Assembly: GCF_004123675.1 (NCBI RefSeq)
Contig: NZ_CP035417.1
Coordinates: forward strand, 3,091,501 to 3,155,500
Origin: Leisingera sp. NJS204
Lineage (GTDB): Bacteria; Pseudomonadota; Alphaproteobacteria; Rhodobacterales; Rhodobacteraceae
DNA length: 64,000 bases
Reading direction: 5' to 3'
In this document: piece by piece, positions 1 to 8,293 of the stretch
How the letters are laid out: each line of letters opens with the position of its first letter
Position numbering within the stretch: position 1 is the first letter of the stretch
Position numbers and translations under genes: made by a program
Notes under the pieces: model-generated
What the model was told of the DNA's origin: nothing
Database searches by the model: none
The model's input: the letters and a program-made list of their open reading frames with translations, nothing else

Positions 1-73
1 GCTTGGCGTTCCGGCCTCTTGCCCTAATAGTTACCTGCTGCCAGCGGGACACCTCCCGGTCTTTCAGCCGCCC

Positions 74-769
74 CTACCCCTGTGCGCCGCTCAGGACCAC
101 CAGCCGGTGCGGGTCGGTGACAACAATATGCTTGCGGGTGGAGTGAACGATGCCGTCCTTTTCCCAGGCCGACAGCAGGCGGCTGACGGTGTGCAGCGTG
201 GTGCCGGTCATCTCCGAGATATTGCGGCGGGTCACTGGAAAAGCGATCTCGATCCCTTCCTCCACCTTGCGGCCCGACTGGGTCACCATCCGCAAAAGCG
301 CTGCCGCCACCCGTTGCTCCACTGCTTGCGTCGCCAGTTCGGTGATCCTTGTCTGCATCTCCCCCAGGCGCTGGCCCAGGGTGCTGTAGCTTTCGGTGGC
401 AAAGCCCTGGTACTTGGCGGTGAACTCAGCCCACAGCCGCACCGGCCAGGACAGCGCCAGCGATTCCGAAGCCGCCACAGCCGTCGCCGGATAGGTGTCG
501 CGGTTCAGCGCGGGCGCTATGCCGAACAACTGGCCCGGCGAGATATGCAGCGCGATGATCTGCTCGCCGCCTTCGGTGGTTTTCACAACACGGATGTAGC
601 CGTCCAGCAGCAGGTGGAAGCGGTCGGCGTCATGGCCTTCGTGAAAAACCTCATTGCCCTCGTCATAGCGCCTGGGCAGGGCTTGATCGAGGATCTCGCG
701 GATCTGGCCGCGCTCCAGGAGGTTGAAGGGCGGCAGCCCGGTCAGGAGGCTTTCGTCGAGCTTGGACAA
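74..769 (-). CDS. Crp/Fnr-family transcriptional regulator (Dnr/Nnr-like)
   Basis: A 231-residue regulator with an N-terminal cyclic-nucleotide-binding-type beta-roll (about residues 15-130), a long dimerisation helix, and a C-terminal Crp-type winged helix (about 150-225; recognition region ISEMTGTTLHTVSRLLSAW). It contains no cysteine at all, so it cannot bind an FNR-type Fe-S cluster; that fits the Dnr/NnrR branch, which senses nitric oxide through haem. The only usable in-frame start is TTG at 769, because an in-frame stop lies further upstream without ATG or GTG between. It is divergent from nnrS at 1011, a common arrangement for nitrosative-stress regulators. The assignment to NO sensing is inference from context and missing cysteines; a general Crp-type role is possible. 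Confidence 0.88.
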   Translation of the reverse strand: MSKLDESLLTGLPPFNLLERGQIREILDQALPRRYDEGNEVFHEGHDADRFHLLLDGYIRVVKTTEGGEQIIALHISPGQLFGIAPALNRDTYPATAVAASESLALSWPVRLWAEFTAKYQGFATESYSTLGQRLGEMQTRITELATQAVEQRVAAALLRMVTQSGRKVEEGIEIAFPVTRRNISEMTGTTLHTVSRLLSAWEKDGIVHSTRKHIVVTDPHRLVVLSGAQG

Positions 770-1010
770 GAATGCACCGCAAGTTTGCTGAAGGACAAAG
801 AGATGACCCCGCCGTTATCGCATAGTGACGCCAGAGGAAACAACCGTGCGGGAAAAACGGGAACCCGGATCCGGGGGAGCCTCCCTCCCCCCTGCCTGCC
901 GGTGCTGATCCACGGGGTTCGGCGAAAGATTGCGTCCCTTGCGCCGAACCGGCGGGCGGCACCTGACCAGTGCCGCCCGTCTTTCTTTGATTGGACACTT
1001 GGAGGCCGAA

Positions 1011-2219
1011 ATGGCTGCGCGAACCGACTATTCTGGACCCGTCCTTTTTTCCTTTGGCTTCAGGCCGTTCTTTCTTGGGGCCTGCCTGTTTGCCCTGCTG
1101 GCGATCCCCGCCTGGCTGCTGATCTGGCAGGGCACGCTGGAGTACAGCGGGCCGTTTCTGCCAACCGACTGGCACATTCATGAGATGATCTTTGGCTACG
1201 GCGCGGCGGTCGTGGCGGGTTTCCTGTTCACCGCAGTGCCCAACTGGACCGGGCGGATGCCTGCGCGCGGCTGGCCGCTGGCGCTGCTTTCAGGCCTTTG
1301 GCTGCTGGGCCGGATCGCCGCTGCCGGCTGGCTGGGGCTGTCGGCGCTTGGGGTGATGGTTGCGGACTGCGCCTTTCTGGCCGCTGTGGTTGTGATGATC
1401 GCGCGCGAAATCATCGCGGGTGAAAACTGGCGCAACCTCAAGGTTCTGGTGCCGATCACCCTGCTGGGCCTGGCCAATGCCTGCTTCCATATTGAGGCGA
1501 TGACCGAGGGGGCGGCTGATATCTCGCGCCGTTTGGGAATTGCCGTGCTGATCTTTCTGATCATGCTGATCGGCGGGCGGATCATCCCCAGTTTCACCCG
1601 CAATTGGCTGGCCAAGAACGGCGCAGAGAAGATGCCGGTGCCATTCGGCAAATTCGATGCCGTGACCCTCGCGTCGGGTGCTGCCGCTTTGCTCGCCTGG
1701 ACCGCAGCGCCCTGGGCTGCCGTCAGCGGTGTGCTGCTATTGGCAGCCGGGCTGCTGCACGTCCTGCGATTGGCACGCTGGTGCGGGCTGGCCAGCCTGG
1801 GTGAGCCGCTGCTGTTCATGCTGCATGCGGCCTATGCGCTGGTGCCTGCAGGGCTGATCGCCGCCGCGGCAGTGCCATTTGGCTTGCTCGAACCCGCCGC
1901 AGCCGCGCATATTCTGGGTATCGGTGCTGTTGGCGGCATGACATTGGCCGTCATGATGCGCGCCACCATGGGTCACAGCGGCCGGCCGCTGGTTGCAGGC
2001 CCGGCTTTGACCGCTGCCTTTGCGCTGGTCATTGCGTCTGCCTCCTTGCGGGTTGCAGGCAGCACTGAACTGGCCGCGGGCTGGACCGGCATCACCGTTT
2101 CCGGAGGTTTATGGACCGCAGGGTTTGCGTTGATGGTGCTGAAAACCGGGCCTTGGCTGGCAACCCGGAGTGCGGGATCCAAGAAAGTGTCAGGACCGCA
2201 GGCCCACAACCGGACCTAG
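1011..2219 (+). CDS. nnrS: NnrS family haem-copper membrane protein
   Basis: A 402-residue, almost wholly hydrophobic protein with about twelve membrane spans. The opening YSGPVLFSFGFRPFFLGA and the later WHIHEMIFGYGAAVVAGFL segment are the NnrS signature, including histidines expected to bind haem. NnrS proteins sit in the inner membrane and protect against nitrosative stress by limiting formation of dinitrosyl iron complexes. The reading frame is open from 930, but ATG 1011 has a GGAGG ribosome-binding site eight bases upstream and starts at the conserved N-terminus. The Crp/Fnr gene facing away from it is the probable regulator; no convincing FNR/Nnr box was found in the gap. Identification by motif is firm; the physiological trigger is inferred. 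Confidence 0.92.
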   Translation: MAARTDYSGPVLFSFGFRPFFLGACLFALLAIPAWLLIWQGTLEYSGPFLPTDWHIHEMIFGYGAAVVAGFLFTAVPNWTGRMPARGWPLALLSGLWLLGRIAAAGWLGLSALGVMVADCAFLAAVVVMIAREIIAGENWRNLKVLVPITLLGLANACFHIEAMTEGAADISRRLGIAVLIFLIMLIGGRIIPSFTRNWLAKNGAEKMPVPFGKFDAVTLASGAAALLAWTAAPWAAVSGVLLLAAGLLHVLRLARWCGLASLGEPLLFMLHAAYALVPAGLIAAAAVPFGLLEPAAAAHILGIGAVGGMTLAVMMRATMGHSGRPLVAGPALTAAFALVIASASLRVAGSTELAAGWTGITVSGGLWTAGFALMVLKTGPWLATRSAGSKKVSGPQAHNRT

Positions 2220-2326
2220 AGCACATGTAAGGCCTTAAAGACGGCAAAGCTTACGCAAATTTAACAGCCTTCTCAGAGAGTGTTATTCCGGGTAACTAGG
2301 CTTTGGATAGTGTGGGGAGGTCCTAA

Positions 2327-3328
2327 ATGCAGTGGAAAGCTGCTGCCGCTGCTGTAGTGCCGCTGCTGCTATGGGCCGTCCAAAGCCTGGCGCAACCCGC
2401 CGGGCTTGACGCATTCAAGCGGCCCGCTGCCGTGCCATTCCCGGAGGCTGCGCCCTACAGCCGTGAAATTGCCACCTTAGGCAAAATGCTGTTCTTTGAT
2501 CCGCGCCTGTCCGGCGGCCAGAACATCAGTTGCTCAAGCTGCCACAACCCTTCTTTCGGCTGGGAAACCCCGGTACCCAAGGCCATCGGCGCTGCAAACA
2601 AACCCGTGCGCCGCCATGCGCCGACACTCCTGAACGCGGCCTGGATCACCCCGCTGTTCTGGGACGGGCGCGCGGACAGCCTGGAAACGCAGGCCATTGG
2701 GCCGATCACCGCTCCGGATGAGATGAACGCAACCTTTGACGGCATCACCGCCCGCCTGACTGCGGTGCATGAATACAAAACCTGGTTCGATCGCCTGTTC
2801 CCTGGGCGGGGGATCCGCAAGGAGACCGTCCTGACCGCACTCGCCACCTACCAGCGCACGATTGTCAGCGGCGTGGCCAGTTTCGACCGCTGGGTAAGCG
2901 GGGATGCAACTGCAGTGCCGGAGGCCGCCAAACGCGGCTTTGCGCTGTTTAACGGGCGGGCGAATTGCGTGTCCTGTCATTCCGGCTGGATGTTCACGGA
3001 CAACCAGCTGCATGACATCGGAATTCAAACAACCGACCTTGGCGGCGGCGGCCTGACACCGCCGGACCCGGAGATGAACTACCGCTTCAAGACCCCCGGA
3101 CTGCGCAACATCGCTCTGCGGGCGCCGTATATGCACGACGGTTCGCTCACCTCGTTGCGGGAGGTGGTCCGCCATTATGCCGACGGCGGCAGCGCCAAGG
3201 CATCCCGAATGCCGGATATCGAAGGTTTTGCCGCCACCGAAGCGGACATCACCGACCTGATTGCCTTTCTGCAGACGCTGACGGATACCGGAACCAATGT
3301 GCCAACCCCTATTCTGCCGGCAAACTGA
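2327..3328 (+). CDS. MauG-type di-haem cytochrome c peroxidase
   Basis: A 333-residue exported protein: residues 1-22 form a signal peptide ending near SLAQPAG, and two c-type haem sites follow, CSSCH at 69-73 and CVSCH at 214-218. The spacing, the FKTPGLRNIALRAPYMHDGS segment and the total length match the bacterial cytochrome c peroxidase/MauG superfamily, which acts in the periplasm either to reduce hydrogen peroxide with electrons from small cytochromes or to carry out radical-based modification of a partner protein. No mau genes are nearby, so peroxide reduction is likelier. GGGAGG lies just upstream of ATG 2327. It is followed after 25 bp by the sensor kinase gene, suggesting co-transcription. 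Confidence 0.9.
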   Translation: MQWKAAAAAVVPLLLWAVQSLAQPAGLDAFKRPAAVPFPEAAPYSREIATLGKMLFFDPRLSGGQNISCSSCHNPSFGWETPVPKAIGAANKPVRRHAPTLLNAAWITPLFWDGRADSLETQAIGPITAPDEMNATFDGITARLTAVHEYKTWFDRLFPGRGIRKETVLTALATYQRTIVSGVASFDRWVSGDATAVPEAAKRGFALFNGRANCVSCHSGWMFTDNQLHDIGIQTTDLGGGGLTPPDPEMNYRFKTPGLRNIALRAPYMHDGSLTSLREVVRHYADGGSAKASRMPDIEGFAATEADITDLIAFLQTLTDTGTNVPTPILPAN

Positions 3329-3353
3329 TGCGCATGGCTGAGGGTCCCCGCTT

Positions 3354-5732
3354 ATGAATATCAAACGGTCCACCGTGCTGCCGGTTCTGGTGATTGCGGT
3401 TGCGGCACTGCTTGCGGCACTGCTGATCGGCAGCATGGCGATGTATGCCTCCAGCCGGAAAGACGCGGTGCTGGAAGCCTCGCTTGAGGTGACCCGGCGC
3501 GCCAGCGGCGTCAGCACCGGCATCACGGCCGCCGAAGTTTATGCCCAAGACGTTCTGGCGATGACGCGGCTGATCCCGCAGGAAGACGTGGCCAGCCAGT
3601 TTCAATCTTACCTCAAGGAAATCAACAGCGATCTCAGCGCCTTGCTGAAGCAACCGCTGCCTGGGCCGCTGCGGGCTGAGGCTGAAGCCCTGAATCAGAC
3701 GCTGACGGAGTGGTGCGAATTGGCGGTTGTGCTTTTGGGCATCAAACCTGCAAAGGACATTCCCACTCTCAGCACATTGATGATGAGCAGCGAGGCGGTT
3801 ACCCGGCAAGCTGCCACTGTGACCGGTCTGGCGGCTGTGCATGCGGAACAGGCCATCGCGGCGGCGAACCGGGCGTTGTCCCGTATTTTTGTTCTGGGGC
3901 TGACCGGCACCGCGCTGCTTATGCTTGCAGCACTGATTTTTGCCTTTCGCAAGGCGCACGCCGTCTCCGGCGCGATGCAATTGGCGGCTTCCAAGCTGCG
4001 GCGGCTGGCAAGCCGCGAGCAATTTGCGCCCTCACAGGAAGCAAGTGAGATTTCTGCCGTATTTGCGGCGCTGGACACATTGGAAACCAGTCTGGAGGAA
4101 AAGAAGCGGATCGCCGAGCGGCTGCAGCAGGAAAAAGCCCGGGCGGAAGCTGCCACCGAGACCAAATCCCGCTTCCTGGCAACCATGAGCCACGAGATCC
4201 GCACGCCGATCAACGGGGTCCTGGGGATGGCGGAAGTGCTGAATGAAACCAGCCTCACATCTGAACAGCAATCCTGCACCGGAACCATTCTGGCATCGTC
4301 CGAGGCGCTGCTGCGCATCGTCAACGACATTCTCGATTTCTCCAAGCTGGAGGCCGGAAAAGAGCAGATGCTGGAGCAGCCCTTTAACCTGCGCGACGTG
4401 ATTTATGACGTCGCCACGCTGATGTCGCCCAGCGCATCCGCCAAGGGGCTGGAAATCTGTATCGACATCCCGGAAAACACGCCTGCCGTCTTTACCGGCG
4501 ACAGCGGCCGGGTGCGGCAGATTCTGATGAACCTGGTGGGCAACGCGGTAAAGTTCACTCTGGAAGGTTTTATCAGTATCACACTCAACTACGACGCCGG
4601 CCATGCTATTCCACTGTGCATTGATGTGCGCGACACCGGGGTCGGCATCCCCAATGACTGTATCGGCCAGATCTTTCATGCCTTCGAGCAAGTAGAAAGC
4701 ACCACCGCCCGGCGATTTGAGGGCACCGGTCTGGGCCTGGCCATCTCGTCCCGTTTGGCGCAGGCCATGGGCGGGCGGATCGATGTGGACTCGGAGAGCG
4801 GCACAGGGTCCTGTTTCACTGTCTGCCTGACGCTGCCTGTTGCCGCTCCTGCGCCGGTCCTTTCCCGGCCGCTTGCGGGCAAACTGGTGGCTGTGGCCGC
4901 GGATCTGGCCTTTGCCCGCGACGTGCGGCAGCGCCAGCTGGCTCTTTGGGGGGCAGACACAATCGCGCTTCACGGCATGGACGGGCTGCTGGAAAAAGTG
5001 GCGGCAATGGCTGCGGAACAGCGGCAGCCGGATCTGGTGCTGGTTGAAACCAGCCTGCCGCTGGAGCAAGCCAGAAACCTTTGCCGGAGCCTGCACAGCT
5101 TGCCCGGGTGCCGGGAGATGCCGATCGTTTTCTGCACCGGCGGTCAGATGCTGGCCGAATACGAAGTGTTGAAGGAGTGCAAGACGTTGCGTGTGCTGAT
5201 GAAACCGGCGCGCAACAAACTGCTTTTGCAGACCCTGCAGGAGGTCTTGAACTCCGGTGCGCCGCAGGCTGCCGCCGCGGTGCCGCCCAGCGCCGGGCAA
5301 ACAGCCGGGCAATTCAGCCACTTGCGCCTTCTGGCGGCTGAGGACAACCGTACCAACCAACTGGTTTTGCAGAAAATGCTGGCCCCTTCCGGCATTCAGC
5401 TGACCATTTGCAGCAATGGGCAGGAGGCGGTGGACACCTTCGCCGCACATCATTTCGATCTGGTGCTGATGGACATGTCGATGCCGGTGATGGATGGCAT
5501 TGAAGCCACCCGCCGCCTGCGGGCCTGGGAACAGGAAAACGGCCGGGCGCCCTGCCCTGTCCTTGCGCTGACCGCCAATGTGCTGAGCACCGACGAAGCG
5601 GCCTGCCGCGCTGCAGGCATGGTTGAATTTCTTTCCAAGCCGATGCGCAAGCAGCTGCTGCTGGAACAAATTGCCAAGTGGACTGATACGCCGTCTGCCA
5701 CTGATGCAACGCTGCAGGCCCGGCAAGCCTGA
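3354..5732 (+). CDS. Membrane hybrid sensor histidine kinase with receiver domain
   Basis: A 792-residue hybrid kinase. Two membrane helices (about 9-31 and 183-203) enclose a periplasmic sensor region of about 150 residues; a linker and coiled coil lead to HisKA with FLATMSHEIRTPINGVLGMA (phospho-acceptor His280), then HATPase_c with NLVGNAVKFT, DTGVGIP and GTGLGLAIS. Residues about 500-625 look like a degenerate receiver lacking the full acidic pocket, and residues about 645-780 are an intact receiver with LVLMDMSMPVMDG (Asp707) and a later LSKP lysine. It is a BarA/TorS-like architecture without an Hpt domain, so phosphate must leave through a separate Hpt protein. It sits 25 bp after the di-haem peroxidase gene; a redox signal is plausible but not shown. 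Confidence 0.93.
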   Translation: MNIKRSTVLPVLVIAVAALLAALLIGSMAMYASSRKDAVLEASLEVTRRASGVSTGITAAEVYAQDVLAMTRLIPQEDVASQFQSYLKEINSDLSALLKQPLPGPLRAEAEALNQTLTEWCELAVVLLGIKPAKDIPTLSTLMMSSEAVTRQAATVTGLAAVHAEQAIAAANRALSRIFVLGLTGTALLMLAALIFAFRKAHAVSGAMQLAASKLRRLASREQFAPSQEASEISAVFAALDTLETSLEEKKRIAERLQQEKARAEAATETKSRFLATMSHEIRTPINGVLGMAEVLNETSLTSEQQSCTGTILASSEALLRIVNDILDFSKLEAGKEQMLEQPFNLRDVIYDVATLMSPSASAKGLEICIDIPENTPAVFTGDSGRVRQILMNLVGNAVKFTLEGFISITLNYDAGHAIPLCIDVRDTGVGIPNDCIGQIFHAFEQVESTTARRFEGTGLGLAISSRLAQAMGGRIDVDSESGTGSCFTVCLTLPVAAPAPVLSRPLAGKLVAVAADLAFARDVRQRQLALWGADTIALHGMDGLLEKVAAMAAEQRQPDLVLVETSLPLEQARNLCRSLHSLPGCREMPIVFCTGGQMLAEYEVLKECKTLRVLMKPARNKLLLQTLQEVLNSGAPQAAAAVPPSAGQTAGQFSHLRLLAAEDNRTNQLVLQKMLAPSGIQLTICSNGQEAVDTFAAHHFDLVLMDMSMPVMDGIEATRRLRAWEQENGRAPCPVLALTANVLSTDEAACRAAGMVEFLSKPMRKQLLLEQIAKWTDTPSATDATLQARQA

Positions 5733-5792
5733 CACGCAGGGTCCCGGCCTATTGCTTTACCTGTGACGCGATGGCGCTGATCCGCCATGAAA

Positions 5793-5833
5793 ATCACGAC
5801 AATACACAAAATCACACTAAATCGTGATATAAT
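5793..5833 (+). promoter_or_regulatory. Candidate promoter/operator of the haem peroxidase gene
   Basis: A perfect -10 hexamer TATAAT lies at 5828-5833. A 7-bp inverted repeat, ATCACGA at 5793-5799 and TCGTGAT at 5822-5828, flanks the expected -35 position, and AAAATCAC occurs twice in the same stretch. No good -35 hexamer is visible, which is typical of activator-dependent promoters. It would give a leader of about 130 nt before the start at 5969. Inference from sequence pattern only. Confidence 0.4.
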
Positions 5834-5968
5834 GGGCGCCTGCCTGTGTCCCGGTTTGAGTGCATTTCCGGAACCTGGGAAGGCGTTTACCGGCACCGCT
5901 CGCACAGGGATGGCGCGCCGCACACAATGGCAGTTTTGGTGAAAGTTAATGAGTGATTGGGGGATCAC

Positions 5969-8053
5969 ATGTCCAGTTTACAGATCGGGGCCGCACGCCC
6001 CGCCGATGGCTATGCCGCACATTCCGAAAATCCAGACTGGGGGGCAACCGGCACCGGCCTGCTGCATTTAGCGCCCAGCGGCCTGACTTCTGACGGCGGC
6101 ATGGCCGGGGCGGACCGGCCCAACCCGCGTGAGATTTCCAATATCCTGTCTGCGCAAGACGGCAGCACTGTGAATGCTGCAGGCGCGTCGGACTTCCTGT
6201 GGATCTGGGGGCAGTTTCTGGATCATGATCTGTCGCTGACCGGGACCGAAAGCGAGACCGGGGCAGATATCGAAGTCCCGGCGGGAGATCCGTTTTTTGA
6301 TCCTTTCGGCACCGGTGAGGCGGTCATTCCCTTTACCCGGATAGCGCAGCAGGACGGTGAGTATCTCAATGAGATCACAGCATTTATTGATGCCTCCATG
6401 ATCTATGGCTCGACGGTGGAAACTGTCGCAGCAATGCGGGACGAAGGCGGCAGGCTGCGGATGACCAAGGACGGGTATCTGGGCCGGGATGGCGACGGCT
6501 TCCTGACCGGAGACGTCCGCGCCGCGGAAAATGTGGCCCTGTCCTCGATGCACACGATTTTCACCCGCGAGCACAACCGGCTGGTTGAGGAACTGGCCGC
6601 AAGGGATCCAGGCCTGACAGACGACCAGCTGTTTGAGGCGGCCCGCGCCCGGGTCGAAGCGCTGGTGCAAAGTGTCACCTTCAAGGAGTTTCTCCCCCTT
6701 TTGATCGGCCAAGACGCGCTTGGGGCCTATCAGGGCTATGACCCGGACGTGAACCCCGGCATTGCTATCGAGTTTTCTACTGCCGTGTTCCGGCTGGGGC
6801 ATACGCTTTTGCCGGCCAATCTGCAGCTGGTGGCAGCTGACGGAACCGCCGGTCTGCTGGCGTTGCGGGACGCGTTCTTTCAGCCGCATCTGCTGAAGGA
6901 ACCGGACATGATCGAAAACGTCATGCGCGGTGCTGCAACCCAAGCAGCCGAAGCTGTAGACACTATGGTGGTCGAGGATGTGCGCTCATTCCTGTTCGGG
7001 CCGCCTGGCGCAGGCGGGCTGGACCTGGCAGCGCTGAACATTCAACGCGGGCGCGATCTGGGTGTCGCCAGCTATAATGACCTGCGCGAAGCGCTTGGCC
7101 TTGCCCGGGCAGAAAGCTTTACCGATATCACGAAGGATGCCGGTCTGGCGGCCAGACTGGAAGATGCCTATGGCGACACCGATCTGGTCGATGCCTGGAT
7201 TGGCGGGCTGGCCGAAGACCCGTCCGGCGACCGGCTGCTTGGGGAAACCTTTACCACGGTCATGGTGGACCAGTTCACCCGCCTGCGCGACGGCGATCCA
7301 TTCTGGAGTGAAGGACGCGAGGGTATTCCCGCCAGCGAGATGAAGGCGCTATGGGAGACAAGCCTGTCCGATATCATTGTGCGTAACACCGATATCAGCG
7401 CCATTCAAAAAGACATCTTCATGGCGATGGACAGGGCTGCCGGCACAATGGGCGATGACACCCTTGAAGGCGGTGCCGGACGCGATTTCATGTTCGGCAA
7501 TGATGGCGCAGACAGCCTGGCTGGCCAGGCCGGCGGCGATGACCTTCAGGGAGGCCGCGGCAAGGACACCCTTGCTGGCAACCAGGGGAACGACTGCCTG
7601 GACGGCGGCGCTGGCCGGGACCGCTTGAATGGCGGATCCGGGGAAGACTTCATCTTTGGCGGCACTGGAAAAGATCAACTCACAGGGGGGCAGGACAACG
7701 ACGAGCTGTCAGGCGGGCGCGGCATGGACAGGCTGTCCGGGAACAAGGGCAACGACACGCTTGACGGCGGCCTGCATGCCGACACTCTGAGCGGCGGCGC
7801 CGGGAATGACCTGCTGACCGGCGGCGCCGGCGGCGACTGTTTTCTGTTCCGGACCCGGCACCATGGGGATGACACCATTACGGATTTCGAACTGGGCCTT
7901 GATGAAATCAAAGTGACAGGCCCAATGCGCCGCACATTGTCTATTGAGGACACAGAAGGCGGCCTGAAATTCTCGGATGGTGAAAACTGGTCCGTGTTGC
8001 TGGAGGACATCAGCATGGGCGACTGGTTTCAATCCGGCGACAGCCTGTTCTGA
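5969..8053 (+). CDS. Animal-type haem peroxidase with RTX calcium-binding tail
   Basis: A 694-residue protein in two parts. Residues about 30-490 are an animal haem peroxidase (peroxinectin/myeloperoxidase superfamily): FLWIWGQFLDHDLSLTGT with distal His86, the FTREHNRLVEEL segment, and FRLGHTLLPANL with proximal His278. Residues about 494-630 are some fourteen RTX nonapeptides of the GGxGxDxLxGG type, for example GAGNDLLTGGAG, which bind calcium after export. There is no N-terminal signal peptide, and RTX proteins leave through type I secretion using a C-terminal signal; no ABC exporter gene is in the window. An upstream in-frame TTG exists at 5957, but ATG 5969 is preceded by GGGGGA. In related marine bacteria such proteins make reactive halogen or oxygen species outside the cell; the substrate here is unknown. 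Confidence 0.93.
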   Translation: MSSLQIGAARPADGYAAHSENPDWGATGTGLLHLAPSGLTSDGGMAGADRPNPREISNILSAQDGSTVNAAGASDFLWIWGQFLDHDLSLTGTESETGADIEVPAGDPFFDPFGTGEAVIPFTRIAQQDGEYLNEITAFIDASMIYGSTVETVAAMRDEGGRLRMTKDGYLGRDGDGFLTGDVRAAENVALSSMHTIFTREHNRLVEELAARDPGLTDDQLFEAARARVEALVQSVTFKEFLPLLIGQDALGAYQGYDPDVNPGIAIEFSTAVFRLGHTLLPANLQLVAADGTAGLLALRDAFFQPHLLKEPDMIENVMRGAATQAAEAVDTMVVEDVRSFLFGPPGAGGLDLAALNIQRGRDLGVASYNDLREALGLARAESFTDITKDAGLAARLEDAYGDTDLVDAWIGGLAEDPSGDRLLGETFTTVMVDQFTRLRDGDPFWSEGREGIPASEMKALWETSLSDIIVRNTDISAIQKDIFMAMDRAAGTMGDDTLEGGAGRDFMFGNDGADSLAGQAGGDDLQGGRGKDTLAGNQGNDCLDGGAGRDRLNGGSGEDFIFGGTGKDQLTGGQDNDELSGGRGMDRLSGNKGNDTLDGGLHADTLSGGAGNDLLTGGAGGDCFLFRTRHHGDDTITDFELGLDEIKVTGPMRRTLSIEDTEGGLKFSDGENWSVLLEDISMGDWFQSGDSLF

Positions 8054-8293
8054 CCGCAACCGGGCTGATGCACGGCCATCTGGATGAGACCCGCCGCCCG
8101 CCGCATCGGCAACAGCCGGCCGCCGATCGGAAACTTCGCCACGGCCCGCGGGGCGTGATGTCGTATGTCCCCCATCCGCTGACGCAATCAAAGGACAGGC
8201 GCCGTCTGGCCCGCGGCTAGAATGCCCGATCAGTTTCCGCAAAGCCGCAAAGCCCAAGCGGAAGGCGACAGGCATCGGGGAGGACGCGCCGCC

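Noticed and set aside
785-798. TTG-N8-CAA sequence resembling an FNR/Nnr box before the Crp/Fnr gene
   Set aside because: Only the outer triplets fit; the inner bases (CT and GA) do not match FNR or NnrR consensus, and it lies 16 bp from the start codon, too close for a normal activator site.
107-1183. Long plus-strand open frame opposite the Crp/Fnr gene
   Set aside because: It is antisense to a clear regulator gene and reads as arginine/histidine-rich, low-complexity protein; a shadow of GC-rich coding.
2534-5735. Long minus-strand frames opposite the peroxidase and sensor kinase genes
   Set aside because: Antisense to well-supported genes with domain matches; their translations show no motif.
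7444-7860. Tandem short repeats at DNA level that could suggest a CRISPR or satellite array
   Set aside because: They are the codons of RTX nonapeptide repeats in the peroxidase; spacing is 27 bp in frame and the repeats are degenerate. No CRISPR array or cas gene is seen in the window.
8054-8293. Possible small gene between the haem peroxidase and the CoA-transferase
   Set aside because: Frames are short and lack ribosome-binding sites; the 24-codon extension of the CoA-transferase from 8222 has no homology.
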